From Orthonyx spaldingii (Eukaryota > Chordata > Aves > Passeriformes > Orthonychidae), in contig VZTJ01000075.1 of NCBI GenBank assembly GCA_013397795.1, forward strand, positions 1 through 64,000: a stretch of 64,000 nucleotides of DNA, read 5' to 3'. Each line of letters starts with the position of its first letter. Position 1 is the stretch's first letter. The notes beneath the pieces are model-generated. The model had not been told where the DNA came from, made no database searches, and saw nothing but the letters and a program-made list of their open reading frames with translations. This document shows positions 12,771-24,522 of this stretch, in pieces. The translations under genes and the position numbers were made by a program.

Positions 12771-14830
12771 ACCCATGCACTCGGGGCTTCACCTGCAGTG
12801 GCTGCACGTGACATTTTGGGTCCATGCAGTTGTTTTGGTGTCTCTGTCTGTTGGAAGCACAGCCACAAGGAGGATGTTTGGCACTGTGCCTTCTGTGTGA
12901 CATCGTGGGCTGCGATTCCTGGACGACCGCTATGTGCATAGGGAAGAATTTGATCTTGTACAAACAGGACAGCCACGTGCAGTTATAGGCAATTCCATGT
13001 TCCCTTTCCCAGGGAATACATGCTGCTCAGCTGACATACATCCCTCTTGGTTTTGCTTGCCAGCACTTTCCAGCTGACATCATGTTTTCACGAAGGCTGC
13101 ACCAAGTAGGAACTGCATTAACCATTTAGTTTTTTCCCCCCTGTGATACTCCTATTTTATCCTTTTCTGTTCCTGTCTACTATTTTATCTAAAACACTTC
13201 GAGTAGAAGTGGGAGGGGGCTTGTTTTTACTTGCCATAAGTTGAGGATAGTGTAAAGCTATAAAAATGCAGGCAGAGAGAAAGGGACTCTGAAAGGGAGT
13301 GATGGGAATAGCAGGACTGTGGTTCTCAAAGTTTTAGACCAACCAGGCTGCTTTCAGCTGTCTGACTTCCCCCAGGAATATGTGGTGTCCCATGGTTTCC
13401 TGGTGAGCTGGGAGCATCCTGTCTGGTACCAGCAGTGGGATATCTGCAGATCTCAGCTTGGGCAGGGCCAGATTAATTCGCTTAGGCTGTGTGTGAATTG
13501 CATTAGTCAGGCTCAAAAATGGCAAAGCAAAATTAGTGTGAACCAAAAATAGGAGAAGGCAGAAACTCTTCTAACATTTAAGAATATAAGAACGGTTCTC
13601 CTGGGTCAGATCTGAGGTCTGCCTGACTGGACATCTCGTTCAGGGGTAGAGATCTGGAAAAAGCATAAAGATAGAGCACATGTGTAGTCACACTTCTCCA
13701 AATCTCCAGCAATTTTGGCTGGGAGGCATCCTGAGCCAGAGATGTTTGTGTTTGTTAATCCTCATTTGGAGTTCAGAAAATATTTCTGCTCCTTTTTAGG
13801 GAATGGCAGAGGGTCCAGGGTTGTGGAAGCTGGGATGTAACCAGCCTTCCTGGATGCAGCACGGCCTCCTGGGCAGGACTGCTGAGCACAGGGGAGCAGG
13901 TTGTGTTCCCTGGGAGGTTGTCCCTTGCCTCGCAGCCTGACTCTGAGGACAGCTTGTGATCAGGGGTGCAGGAGGTTCCTGCCTGTGGTGCCAGAGCAGC
14001 TCTGAAGAGTCGGTGAGAGAGGTGGGAATGCTTCAGCCTCCTTCAGGAACAGCAGGCAGGGAGAGGGCAGTGCTCCCAGCTCTTACACTGGTCAGTGAGG
14101 TAACTGTGTCTATCACTGGAATTGAAAATTCTGCAGAGGCTGAACTCACTCTTGAGTTAGGAAATCCAGTTTGCTGCCACGAGCAGCCATGTGTGTGCTG
14201 TCTCTTCATGAATTCACCCTGGATGCCCCTGGCTTTCCGTGTCTGTAAGATGGAACATGACAAGGCTTTTGCTTCCACCAGGGCAGCCACATCCCCGTCA
14301 CTTTTACAGGCACTTTGCAGCTCAGACCAAGCCAAATTTGCACGAGGCAGCACAGGCTGATGAGCTCAAACACATGTAGGGATAATGCCAAGTAATAACT
14401 CTTGCCATATCCCTGGGCTGCACTAGAAGTCACTCTTGATCTGTACTGAGGCTATTCCAGTAACTAACTGGCAGTTCCTAAAGAAACATGTCACCATTAA
14501 AGATGGCATTAAACCTAGCCCATTTGTCTCCTGATGGAGACATTCCTTGTCTGACTTCCTCATGAATCATGGTGAGAGGGAAAACTTGCTTGCCAGGCCT
14601 CCTACTTGTTTTTATCCTGAGAATATTAATCCAGGGTTCTTCTCCAGAAGCCTCTGTATAACCAAGCCAAGAGAGAACAGGAGGGACAGCAGGAGATGGT
14701 CTAAAGTCCTACAGCTTCCATCCTTGTTTGCACCATGAAGTTTCCACTATGGCTTTGGAAGACCAGAGAGAGTCACACCACCAAACTGATCCGTGTGTAA
14801 GATGCAGTTCACGAGTTTCAGTGCATCGAA
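12771..14830. other. Intergenic, no gene seen
   Basis: Unique sequence. Two overlapping frames of 134 and 106 codons around 13956-14360 lie antisense to each other and show no family resemblance. Confidence 0.5.
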
Positions 14831-14975
14831 CTGAAAAGAGTGGGTTTAGATCAGATATTGGGGGGAAAATCCTTCTCTGTGAGGGTGGGAGGCCCTGGCA
14901 CAGGTTGCCTAGAGAAGCTGTGGCTGCCCCATCCTTGGAAGTGTCCAAGGCCAGGTTGGATGGGACAAGACTTTG
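14831..14975 (+). mobile_element. CR1 LINE fragment, 3' end missing
   Basis: Sense CR1 with tttagatcagatattgg, ctgtgagggtgggaggccct and ccaaggccaggttggatggg. It stops before the usual terminal repeat, so it lost its 3' end by deletion. Confidence 0.92.
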
Positions 14976-15119
14976 AATCCCATTCTCAGGAGGGTGATAC
15001 AAATTTTGTAGGACTTTTCTGTGTCTTGAGGGGCTGCCATGCTAATAGGAACCCTGTTACTTTAAGGACTGATGCCTTCCTCTCCTTTGTGTGCACTAGA
15101 GCCTCAACCACAAGCCTTG

Positions 15120-15560
15120 TTTTAATTTAAATTTTAAACAGCGGACAGACACACATGCAATGAAGAATTATGGGCTGTCGCTGCCAAGGATGCCATCAAA
15201 TGGCTGAGTGAAAGGGAACATTTACAAACTAATAAAAGCTGTTATTAAGGGGATTATTAATGAAAGGCCTTCGAGAAAAATAACTCCCTCCCCCTCCAAA
15301 TGCTGGAGGTTATTTTTTTGTAGCCTCGTCTTTATTTTTCTTTTTACTAAGCTTCTTTGAAAGCTAAATACCAAAAGAAATGATTGAAGAAGCTGTCACC
15401 ATCATATGGGTCATTTTTTTGGGACCAGGTTTCACAAGAGCTCGTGTCATGTGTCTGTCCACCTCTGCTCTTTTGCACAGATGTAGTGAGCTTCACAGCC
15501 TCTTCTAATTAACACCAGGCCTAATGAGGAGCTGTGAGTGGGAATTCGGGGGGGGTGGGG
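15120..15560. other. AT-rich, CpG-poor unique block, candidate conserved non-coding element
   Basis: Contains several TAAT/ATTA cores (ctaataaaagctgttatta, ggggattattaatgaaag) and no repeat match. The texture resembles vertebrate developmental enhancers, but conservation cannot be judged from one sequence. Confidence 0.25.
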
Positions 15561-16112
15561 GGAAGAAAAAGAATTCATACTGTTATTACTTGGTTTTGGT
15601 TAGTTAGGGGAAAATGGTTGTAGGGCTGGAAAATATGACTTGGCACTTAAGGTTTCATTTGGCAAATGGGGTAAGGAGCTGGGGGACAAGGGAACTGGGT
15701 GTTTTCCTGGATTCTGGATCATGTACGTAAGGGTTTTCCTGTCATGTCATGTTAGATGTTAAGGCCTTGCTGTACTGGGCACTGACCTGACAAGGTGACA
15801 GCAGTGGTTGCTTGCTTTGCTAGTGGAGGTCACTGATTACTGGCATTGTGTCCCACCCCAGCAGCTCCAGCTCCTTATTCGAAGTAAGTAGTGCTGTTTC
15901 CTGGTGAGTGTAACATCAGGAGGTTGGGAACACCTAGCCTGTGCCACAGCAGGCTCCCCATAGGCTGGGCTGGATATATCAGTGCCTCAGGAGCAGATGT
16001 TCTCTCTCCTGTGCCACCTTTCCTTGGAAAGAGGTGGGAGGACAGCTCTCCTAAGTTACTGGATGTCTGCGTGCCCAGCAGTGTGGGCAGCAGGCCCAGG
16101 GAGAAGATTCTC

Positions 16113-16138
16113 CTGCTCTGCTCTGCTCTGCTCTGCTG
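16113..16138. repeat. (CTCTG)n microsatellite
   Basis: Five pentamer copies immediately upstream of a CR1 copy. Confidence 0.9.
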
Positions 16139-16510
16139 AGACCCCACCTGGAATACAGAGTCCAGTTCTGGTGTCTCCAATGCATGAAGGACATGGAACT
16201 GTTGCAGCAGTCCAATGCACGAAGGACATGGAACTGTTGCAGCAAGTCCAGAGGAGGTCATGGAGTTGTTAAGTGGACTGGAGCACCTCCCCTACATAGA
16301 CAGGCTGAGGAAGTTGGGGCTGTTTAGCCTGGAGAAGGTTGATATATGGAAGAAATTCTTCCCTGTGAGGGCTTGTCACAGGTTGCCCAGAGAAACTGTG
16401 GCTGCTCCATCCCTGGAAGTGTCCAAGGCCAGGTTGGACGGGGCTTGGAGCACCCTGGGATAGTGGAAGCTGTCCCTGCCCATGGCAGGGGGTGGAACGA
16501 GATGAGATGA
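16139..16510 (+). mobile_element. CR1 LINE 3' portion with internal duplication
   Basis: Sense CR1 beginning with the 'gagaccccacctggaatac' segment, through 'gcaagtccagaggagg', 'gtttagcctggagaagg', 'cttccctgtgaggg' and 'ccaaggccaggttggacggg' to 'ggcagggggtggaa'. It extends further 5' than most copies here. A 35-bp internal tandem duplication lies at 16177-16246. The 3' tail is replaced by (GATGA)n. Confidence 0.94.
16177..16246 (+). repeat. 35-bp tandem duplication inside CR1
   Basis: Copies at 16177-16211 and 16212-16246 both start ccaatgc and contain gaaggacatggaactgttgc. One base differs early in the unit (atg vs acg). Confidence 0.93.
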
Positions 16511-18384
16511 GATGAACTGTTATGAGACGATGCTCCCTAATGGTGCTGTGTTGTATCTGAGCTGGATACAGGCTTTTCAGGGAAACCAGGGCTTTTCTGG
16601 GAAGCTCAGAGGAGTTTGGCAGATGTTTGTGGATGGAGGCACCCACAAGAGAAAGGCAGGGATTGGTCAGTGTGGAGAAGAGGGAGGGCAAGGCCACAGT
16701 GCTTCGTATGGAGGAGGCAGCCTGGTCTCCATCTCTGGAAGGGACCAGGCTTGCTCCAGCAACTCTGGTCTGACTTGGGCCATGAGCTCAGACAACTGGT
16801 AGAAAATGGATGATGCAAAAGAAGCATCTTTGGAGTTGGAAGCAGTAAAAGGCTTGGCTTCTTCCACAGCAAATGTTTCCGTGAATCAGGATGGAAAAAA
16901 ACTGCAGCTGGATTAGTTGTGTGCAGCTGGGAGAGGGGACTCTGCCAGTTCCTCCCTCCCTGCTGTCACTGTGAAGGAAAATTGGGTATGTCTTTAAAGG
17001 GATTTCACATGATGCAAGTGCATCTTTCCTGAGGTTTGGGAGGCAGAGGCCTTGCTGATGTCTGTCTTGCTTGCATCCGATGTGGATTGTCCCCGAGGGC
17101 CACATGCCCCTTGCTCTCAGCCTTTGCAATCCAGCTGCAGTTAAAATCCTCTGGCCTAAGGAAATCAAGGAGCTGAGCTGCTGCTCTGCTGAACACAGCA
17201 CCTATCTCATGTGTGGCACTGGACAGCTCGGTGGGAGCCTGGGAAAGGGAATAAATGGGATTTCCTCTCTGTTAGTGCTCACCATTCCCTTTCTGCCGTC
17301 TGTGTAACCTGTAACAATGCACAGTCCTCTCAACACTTCTGAGTGCTCTGTGACACCTAAGATGTGCAGCTCCCACAAATCCCTGGAAAATACACCTCCA
17401 AGTGTGGAGGAGTTGGCATTCACAGGAGCACAGTGCTCATCTGTGAGCAGCCAGCAGTGACTGAACACAAAACTGAGATCACCATCAAATCCTCCTATTC
17501 AGGTGCTGCCTCACCTCAGAACTTTCCATGCTGTTATAACTCCTGCACCTGGAGGAGCTGGGAGGCAGCTTCTAGGGGAGAAGGCCGGTGCTAAAGGATT
17601 TGGATGCAACTGTAGCAGAACAAGATGGGCTTTAAGGTCCCTCCCAACCCAAACCAGTCCATGACGTTATGATCTTCACCTCATGAGGCTTTTGCCTGGC
17701 ATAGGGGGCAGGGGGCAGGTGTCGCAGGGTTTGACACAGAGCAAGATGTGGCCAGAGAGACCTGTGAGTAGCTGACATAATGTGAGTGGCATTTGGGAAT
17801 GGTTTCCTGGTTGCTTGGTCTTGGGAAGACTCTGTTGGCTTAACTGGAGAGGTTGCTGCCTTGTGGGCTGAGTAGGAGGGGAGGATCATCTGTGCAGCCT
17901 GCATCCTCTGGGCAGTGGGAAGGAGCAATATTCCCAGCAGACATCTCTCCCTTCTCGCTTAACAGTGTAAGATGATCAGGGCAGCTGTGCTTTACAGTTT
18001 CTGGTGTAAACCCATGCCACATTTATTTCAAAAGTTTTCCTGTGTCGGGGGCTTGTGGTCCTACCTGTAAAATGGTGCTTCCTGAGAGCCTTCCTGATAG
18101 TCCTCTCTGGTTTCTTTCCTTTCTAGAGACTGGTACTCTGCAGTTTTGCTTCTAGATTTGCATTTGCTCTCTCTCCCTCCTTTCTGAACGCCCTCTGGGG
18201 TAGCCTGAGGTGTGCTTGAGCCTCTCCCAGCTGTTGGTGTGATTGATGTCTCTCAAACATATTGAGGGCAGTGCACAGAAGGTCCATGGGTTCCCTTTAC
18301 ACCTGGGCCTGGTTCTGCCACCTCAGGTGACACCACAGTGGGTGCATGGCCATGGCTTTACTTTGTATAAGGACAGCTATATCA
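16511..18384. other. Intergenic, no gene seen
   Basis: Unique sequence with a short CR1 tail at 17619-17672. No exon is supported. Confidence 0.5.
17619..17672 (+). mobile_element. CR1 LINE terminal 3' fragment
   Basis: Reads gatgggctttaaggtccctc, then ccaacccaaaccagtccatg and gttatgat, the last 50 or so bases of sense CR1 only. Confidence 0.75.
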
Positions 18385-18520
18385 GAGGAATCCCAGAATC
18401 ATCTGGGTTGGAAGGGACCTCAAAACTCATCTCTTTCCACCCTGTGCCATGGGTAGGGACACCTTCCACTAGACCAGTTTGCTCCAAGCCCCATCCAAAC
18501 CTGGCCGTGAACACTTTGAG
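18385..18520 (-). mobile_element. CR1 LINE 3'-end fragment
   Basis: Antisense CR1: ctgggttggaagggacctca, ccatgggtagggacaccttc and ctccaagccccatccaaacc. It is truncated at the 'acactttgagg' point. Confidence 0.9.
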
Positions 18521-21500
18521 GAAAAATTAGTCTTAATGTTAAAATCTCTGGTTTTTTCAGAATACACACTTTCCACTGGAGTCAAGACAGATGGAACACT
18601 TTGCCCGTTCATGCAGCAGCACCCCACTCCTGGCTGCATGCAGTTGGTGTGGAAGAATAAGCTTATTTAGGGTTCAGGCTATTAAAAACAGCTGCTTTCC
18701 CATGTATCCTGAAACACTGCAGGATTTGAAAATGGAGAACATGTATCATGCTTGTCCCAGCTACCACAAAACATCGGCTCCATAGTTTAAATTGTGGGAT
18801 TTTAATGATGGTGTATCTGTATTATTCAGTCCTGTGTAATGCACTTTTGGTTGTGGTGCTGTGATCTCTTTTCCTGCGTTGGACCTGGGCCACCTGACCA
18901 TATTTTGTGTGTGTGGTTAAACATCAAATGCATCAGAATAAGCAAAATAATCACTTCCAGACTAAACACATTTCAAATTTGTTTAGACTATTGAACAAGC
19001 TTCATCACTGGGAGATGTCTCTTCTGTGACATCAAGCTACATCAATGTGTCTCTGCTGATGTCAATTTCTTTTTCCCATGTTTTTGGGGTAAAAGCATGA
19101 AATTGTCTGCAAATCCTCCTTTGACTGTGGTAACTTTTGGCTGAGGGTCAGTCTGGGCATCCCTAAGTACTAATATCTATGTCTTCCATGGCTCCTGTGG
19201 AGCAAAAAGTTATAGAGTGTTATCCTCCTCTTTCATGTGGGAAAACTGGATAGTGAACAGACAATAATCCTCATCTGTTTAGCTTGGAATGAGCTGGGAG
19301 AATCTGGTGACAGTGCTGGAGGAAATCAGAGTTTTGGCATTGGTTGAGTTTGCTACAAGACCCTTACTTTTTTTTAGCAAAACTCTTTGCTGGTGCTCAG
19401 GGCACTACAGCCCTCCTGCTTCTGTCTATCCTTTATTTTTTTGGGCTGATTTGTCTGTCTCCTTGCTGGCTCCACTTCTGCAGTTGTGGAAAGAGTTTGT
19501 AATGCATCTGTGCTCCTCAAGGATTCTCTGGCTCTGTTTCTCTGGAGGGAAGGGTGTAATTAAATAGAGTCTCCCACTGAATTCCACTGGGTAATCACAC
19601 ATGGACTGTTGTCCCAAACCAGCCCTGACTCAGGCACCAACGACCCTCTGGGCACTGCTGCAGGAAGAGCCAACAAGCTCCTTCCTGGCCTTGCAAAAAA
19701 ATGGGAATGCTGAATAAGAGCAGGATGAATAATAAGGCTGGGTCCTGAGCCAAAAGAAAAAAAAGGTGCCTGCAGTTAGTGGGTGTTGTCCAACGTTTAC
19801 GCAGAACTTTCACATGGCCACAGTGAACCGTGGATGCTCTGGAACAGTCAGCTTCCCATTGGGAAGCTTCCCTTTGAGTTTAACAAGGCATTTAAGCACC
19901 TGCCTCAGGGCAGAGAGAAGATTTTGGCCCCAGTGACAGTAAGATCGGACATAAATCTGAACATCCAACTGGAGTCATGCTTGAGATAAGAGCTAAAAAA
20001 CTAATTCCTAGTCAAGCTCTTCCCCACCCAGAGATAGTTTTTATCTTGGACTTCTGAAGTTCTTTACAAATGAACCCTGGCTTCCCCTTATAAAATATTT
20101 CATCTTGGATAGCAATGCAGTCAATCATTTCAACCTTCTCCTGGAATATTTCTGCTTGCAGCAATTATTTTTGCACATTCAAATTTCTTTTTTTTTTTTT
20201 TTTNNNNNNNNNNNNNNNNNNNNNNNNNNNNNNTTTTTTTTTTTTTAAATCTTGTACGTAAATAGTAAAGGACACATATGTGGATAGCACATGGGGGTTT
20301 TTTTGTTTCAAAATCATTGGAGTACAAGAGTGAGGATGGAGAGTTTGTGACAAGTTGTTGTGTTGATAAATAAATGGGCTGAAAGGAATTAGTTTCCCAA
20401 AGTAACTGCAGCCATTAAAAAGTCCTTCTTCATGTTTTTGGATTTCCTGAACACATCCTTATCAGTATGTTTGGTTAGAAAAATACTTTTTTATCTACTG
20501 AGAAATGTCTATTCTGTTTTGATTTTGGGGTTTTTTTGGGTTTGTTTTGTTTAGTTTTGTTTTTCAGAATGTGAAGTTTTGAAACTTAAAAAAAACCACC
20601 TTCTTTTATATTCCAAGAACAATTCAGATTTTAATTCAGATGCTGCTTTCTTCAGAGTTTTAATGTTGTTAAGAACAGGGCATTCAGAAATGAGGTTGGA
20701 TGAGTTCTGTCATGTTTATGAAGTCATGGCAGCATCTGGATACAGCATGGAAATCCTCAACCAAAAACTTTTTGAAGTCTCTTTTTAATGTAATCATCCA
20801 GGCTTGCTCCACTAAATATGTATTTACTGGATTTGGATGGAAGATAATCAAACTGATATAGTGAAATATAAGTTAAGATTGCATTGCTTTAGGGAACTAT
20901 CCCCAATTGTGAATGTTAATTGTATGCACTTTTCAATATGTAACTAATTCACAACCACCATGATCATCAAACAAATCAGCTGCAGAACAGTATCTGTTCA
21001 GTGTGCAACATTGAATCGACATTGTGTCATGACCTTTTGCTTTCTGAACTATCAGGGATCAAAGAAACAAAGTAAACTGTGTGCATGGCCCTGACACTGC
21101 CACGCATCACTCCTGCTTGGCTTCATTGGCATCAGGTCCTTAATTACCAAGTAGGAATAAATAATAAATAATAATAAAGAATAGGCACCACTTAGAATGT
21201 GTTGTCCCAGGATGAAAAACTTCACCCTGGTTCTCTTTCTGTGTATCCCTATTGTTGCCAAACCCCAGCAGGCAGAATAATTCAGTATGTGGTATATCAA
21301 TGACCTGTCCTAATTAACATTTACCTCTCCACAGTTTGATTAAGCTCCTGATTAATGTGGCTTTCAGTTTTCCTACATAGCAGGGTCACAGCAGCTTTGT
21401 CTGTAATGGGATTTACCCCTCTGTATTTCCAAAAGAAGCTCCTGAAGCGATTCAAGAGGTCACTTGAAATTATTCCATGAAAAGAGAGTGGGATAGCTGT

Positions 21501-21639
21501 AACATTTATTTCTTCCTGTCTGCCAGGCCAAAGGGAGCTGGAAAAGAAAGGAGGAATGCAAACAGATATACAGGAGTGTGTCTTCATGTCGGGACATTTT
21601 CCACTTCTAGCTCACTTCAGGATAGCTGGTGACACCTCA
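18521..21639. other. Intergenic, no gene seen; contains an assembly gap
   Basis: AT-rich unique sequence with a T homopolymer and gap at 20188-20246, a (TTTTG)-rich stretch at 20521-20565 and an (AAT)-rich run near 21160-21180. No exon is supported. Confidence 0.5.
20188..20246. repeat. T homopolymer interrupted by a 30-N gap (20204-20233)
   Basis: T-runs flank the N block on both sides, so the gap is an unresolved homopolymer whose true length is unknown. Confidence 0.95.
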
Positions 21640-21758
21640 CTGGGGATATTCCAGAGCCATCTGGATGCAATCTGTGCTCTGGGATGACCCTGCTTGAGCA
21701 CAGAGGTTGGGCCACTGTGGTGCCTTCCAACCTGACCCGTCCTGGGATTCTGTGAAAC
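21640..21758 (+). mobile_element. CR1 LINE 3' fragment of a different subfamily
   Basis: Reads ggggatattccagagccatc, tgctctgggatgaccctgct, and ccttccaacctgacccg with a terminal gggattctgtga. This is a sense CR1 tail distinct from the 'caccctgggatagtgg' type elsewhere in the window. Confidence 0.85.
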
Positions 21759-24330
21759 CAAAGCCAGCCAAGGGCTGGAAGAGACTTCCCATTCCCTTGA
21801 AATTTCCTCATCTTAGTCCAGGCCTGGGGGATTGCTGGACTGTAACAGGTAAGGGTGACCAGAGCTACCTGCAAAGCTGCTGTGGGATAATGGCCTTTAT
21901 CTGAGCTGGAAACTGTTGGATCAGTTCCCAGCAGCAGCCATGGGGATGGCCTGGAGGAAGCAGCTGAAAGCAAACAGACTTTGGGGTTTTACTGTTTCTG
22001 AGAACTGTCTGGGTCGCCTCCTTATCTATGATTTGTATTTCTCAAGAACAGGCTGCTCAGCTCTCGGGATGAGAGGACTCAGCGCCTTGGAATTACAGCT
22101 GGGAAATGCTTTTGGAAAAAAAAGATGTGCTGGAAGAGGATAGTGTTGTCTCTCTGGCCTGGCAGGTTTGTATAGGTTTGGGGCTTTTTTTCCGTTAAGA
22201 TGAGAAATTGATTATATTATTTGGAGAGAGGTATTCCTTGGAAAACTTGTGATTTACTCACACGCCATGTCCATGATGTTCTGTTGCTATGACCTCAAAA
22301 GAAACAAACAGCTTCCTTGTCCAAAAACCTCCAACTCTCTTGAGCAGGCTGTGCCCCAGAAGGTCTGACTGTCTCTCTCCTCCTGGAGGCATTTCCTGCT
22401 TCTTCCTTCAGGATTTCTCCTTAGGTATTTGCTGCCTTTATATAGGGCTGTGATTGTCTGTGGATCTCCACAGCTCCCAAAGTAATCATGTGTTTATAAT
22501 ATTTTGGAAGGAAAAAGACTTTTTAGCTTGGGAGTGAAAAAAGATGACATTTCTACTGACTTTTGTATTGTGTTTGACTTTGGACTGTGCATTGTATTTT
22601 ACTTTTCACCATGTGTTATTCCTCACCCCTTGTGGACTATATAGTAAAATGGAAAGAGGCATAATGGAGGACAATTGGATTAAAAACAGTATTTGATTGT
22701 GATAATGTGATGCTTCTTTCTGGCCTTAGTCTCTAAATTTATAACCAAGGGCCAAGCAGTGCCCAGAGTCAGGGCTGAGTGTGGAGGACAGTGCTGGATC
22801 CCAGGAGAGACAATATCCTGCAGCAGGGTGGGATAATCTGCTCCAGGTGGGAGCGCAGTGTCTCAGAGCACTGTTATTCCATGAATGATGCTACATTAGA
22901 GCATTGCATGAGTGGATTCTGCTCATTCATTTCAGCTCTGAGGGCTGACAGTAGTGAGGAATGCCATGCCAACCACACCTCCCTGAGGATTTCTTGGCTC
23001 TGTAATTCCTTACGTGCTGGAGCAGATGATCTCCAGCAATGCGGGGCTTCCCCTTCTTCAGTGGGGCTACTGTTTGCTCTGGGATTTCCCAGCACACTGA
23101 GGCAGAAGTTAATCTGCTTCTTGCATGGAAGGCCCAGGTCTACTCTGGATGCACAAATAATGTGTGCACAACCCTCTGAAATCTAGATTTCCCATTCTTC
23201 ATTGTGTAGGTCTCTGAGACACTTGCTGAAATCTTTGACTAATGCAGAAAATCTTAATTGTTTTTCAAACTCACCCTGTGGGCAGGAAAAAAGCACAAAT
23301 GGAGAGAAATATGACCCTATCTGACAGGCTCTAAATGGTGACTGATTTATAGTCTGTGGTGCAACAGGACCCTGCCTGGGCTGCAACAGAAGGAAATTTG
23401 CCTTGCAATCAGAGAGTTGTTAGAAATGTGTCTATTTCTGTCAACCCAAGTGGGGAAACCTTTGGATCCCATTCAACAGGTTGGGATGACTCAACTCCCA
23501 GCTGAACTGGTCACCCTGCCCCAGTACATACAGTATGTGACACGAGGATTGATTCTTTTTGGCTCACTTACTGGGAATCTTTTTTTGTGGCACGTTGCAA
23601 AATCCTGTCCTGTTAACCCCCTGGCAGCCTCGTGGTACAAGCTGGACCTTCATTACCCTCAACATATGAGGAATGGGAAGTTTCTGACCTAATTCCATGG
23701 TCTCAGTCTCCTCCTTATCATCCTTCCCAGGTTCTGTGGGACATTTCTTCCAACATCTCATCTTGTATGAGCTCATCTCCTCTCTTATAGCCTGCAACAA
23801 GGAACAAGATTTTCATAACCCTTTAGCAGCTGTGAGATGAAAGACGGGATTTTTCCAAAGCACTGTCCCTGTGAACTGCCCTTCTGTGGAAGTAAGTGGT
23901 GAGTGATCTCGATTTCCGTGGGATCAGGGTCAGAGTAGCAATAGGATTTTTGTAGAATCCCACAGATGAAGCCAAGTTTTGAGCACTCACCATCCTGAAT
24001 TCTCTTTAAGAACAAGGAGGGAAATCCCAACAAGAGACCCCAAAGGAACATAAAATTTTCCCTGCTCCTTTCAGCACACAGTGTGGGAGCAGAGACCTCT
24101 CGTGAACTTGCCTGAATGCTTCTACCTCTCTTAATCCTATAAAATGGGTATAAAAGAAGTAATCTGAACAAAAGATGGGCTTTTTCCGATATATCCATGT
24201 GTGGTCTTGAGTCAAATGATCCTTGGTCTTGAAGTATCAGGATGTTTTGTGAATTGTCTTTGCTCTGCAGTAGAGACAGTGATATTGGTCTTAGACGGAA
24301 CAGGTTTCTCCTTAAATTATCACCAACAAT
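21759..24330. other. Intergenic, no gene seen
   Basis: Unique sequence. The minus-strand frame running through 23785-24549 is partly CR1 and is not accepted as a gene. Confidence 0.5.
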
Positions 24331-24522
24331 CTCATTGGAAGGGACCTTAAATCTCATCTCATGCCACGCCCTGCCATGGGAAGGGACACTTTCCACTATC
24401 CCAGGTTGCTCCAAGCCCTGTCCAACCTGGCCTGGCACTCTTCCAGGGATCCAGGGGCAGCCACATCTTCTCCGGGCACCCTGTGCCAGGGCTTCAGCAC
24501 CCTCACAGGGAGGAATTCCTTC
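24331..24522 (-). mobile_element. CR1 LINE 3'-end fragment
   Basis: Antisense CR1: ctcattggaagggaccttaa, ccactatcccaggttgctcc, ccagggatccaggggcagcc and caccctcacagggagg. Confidence 0.93.
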
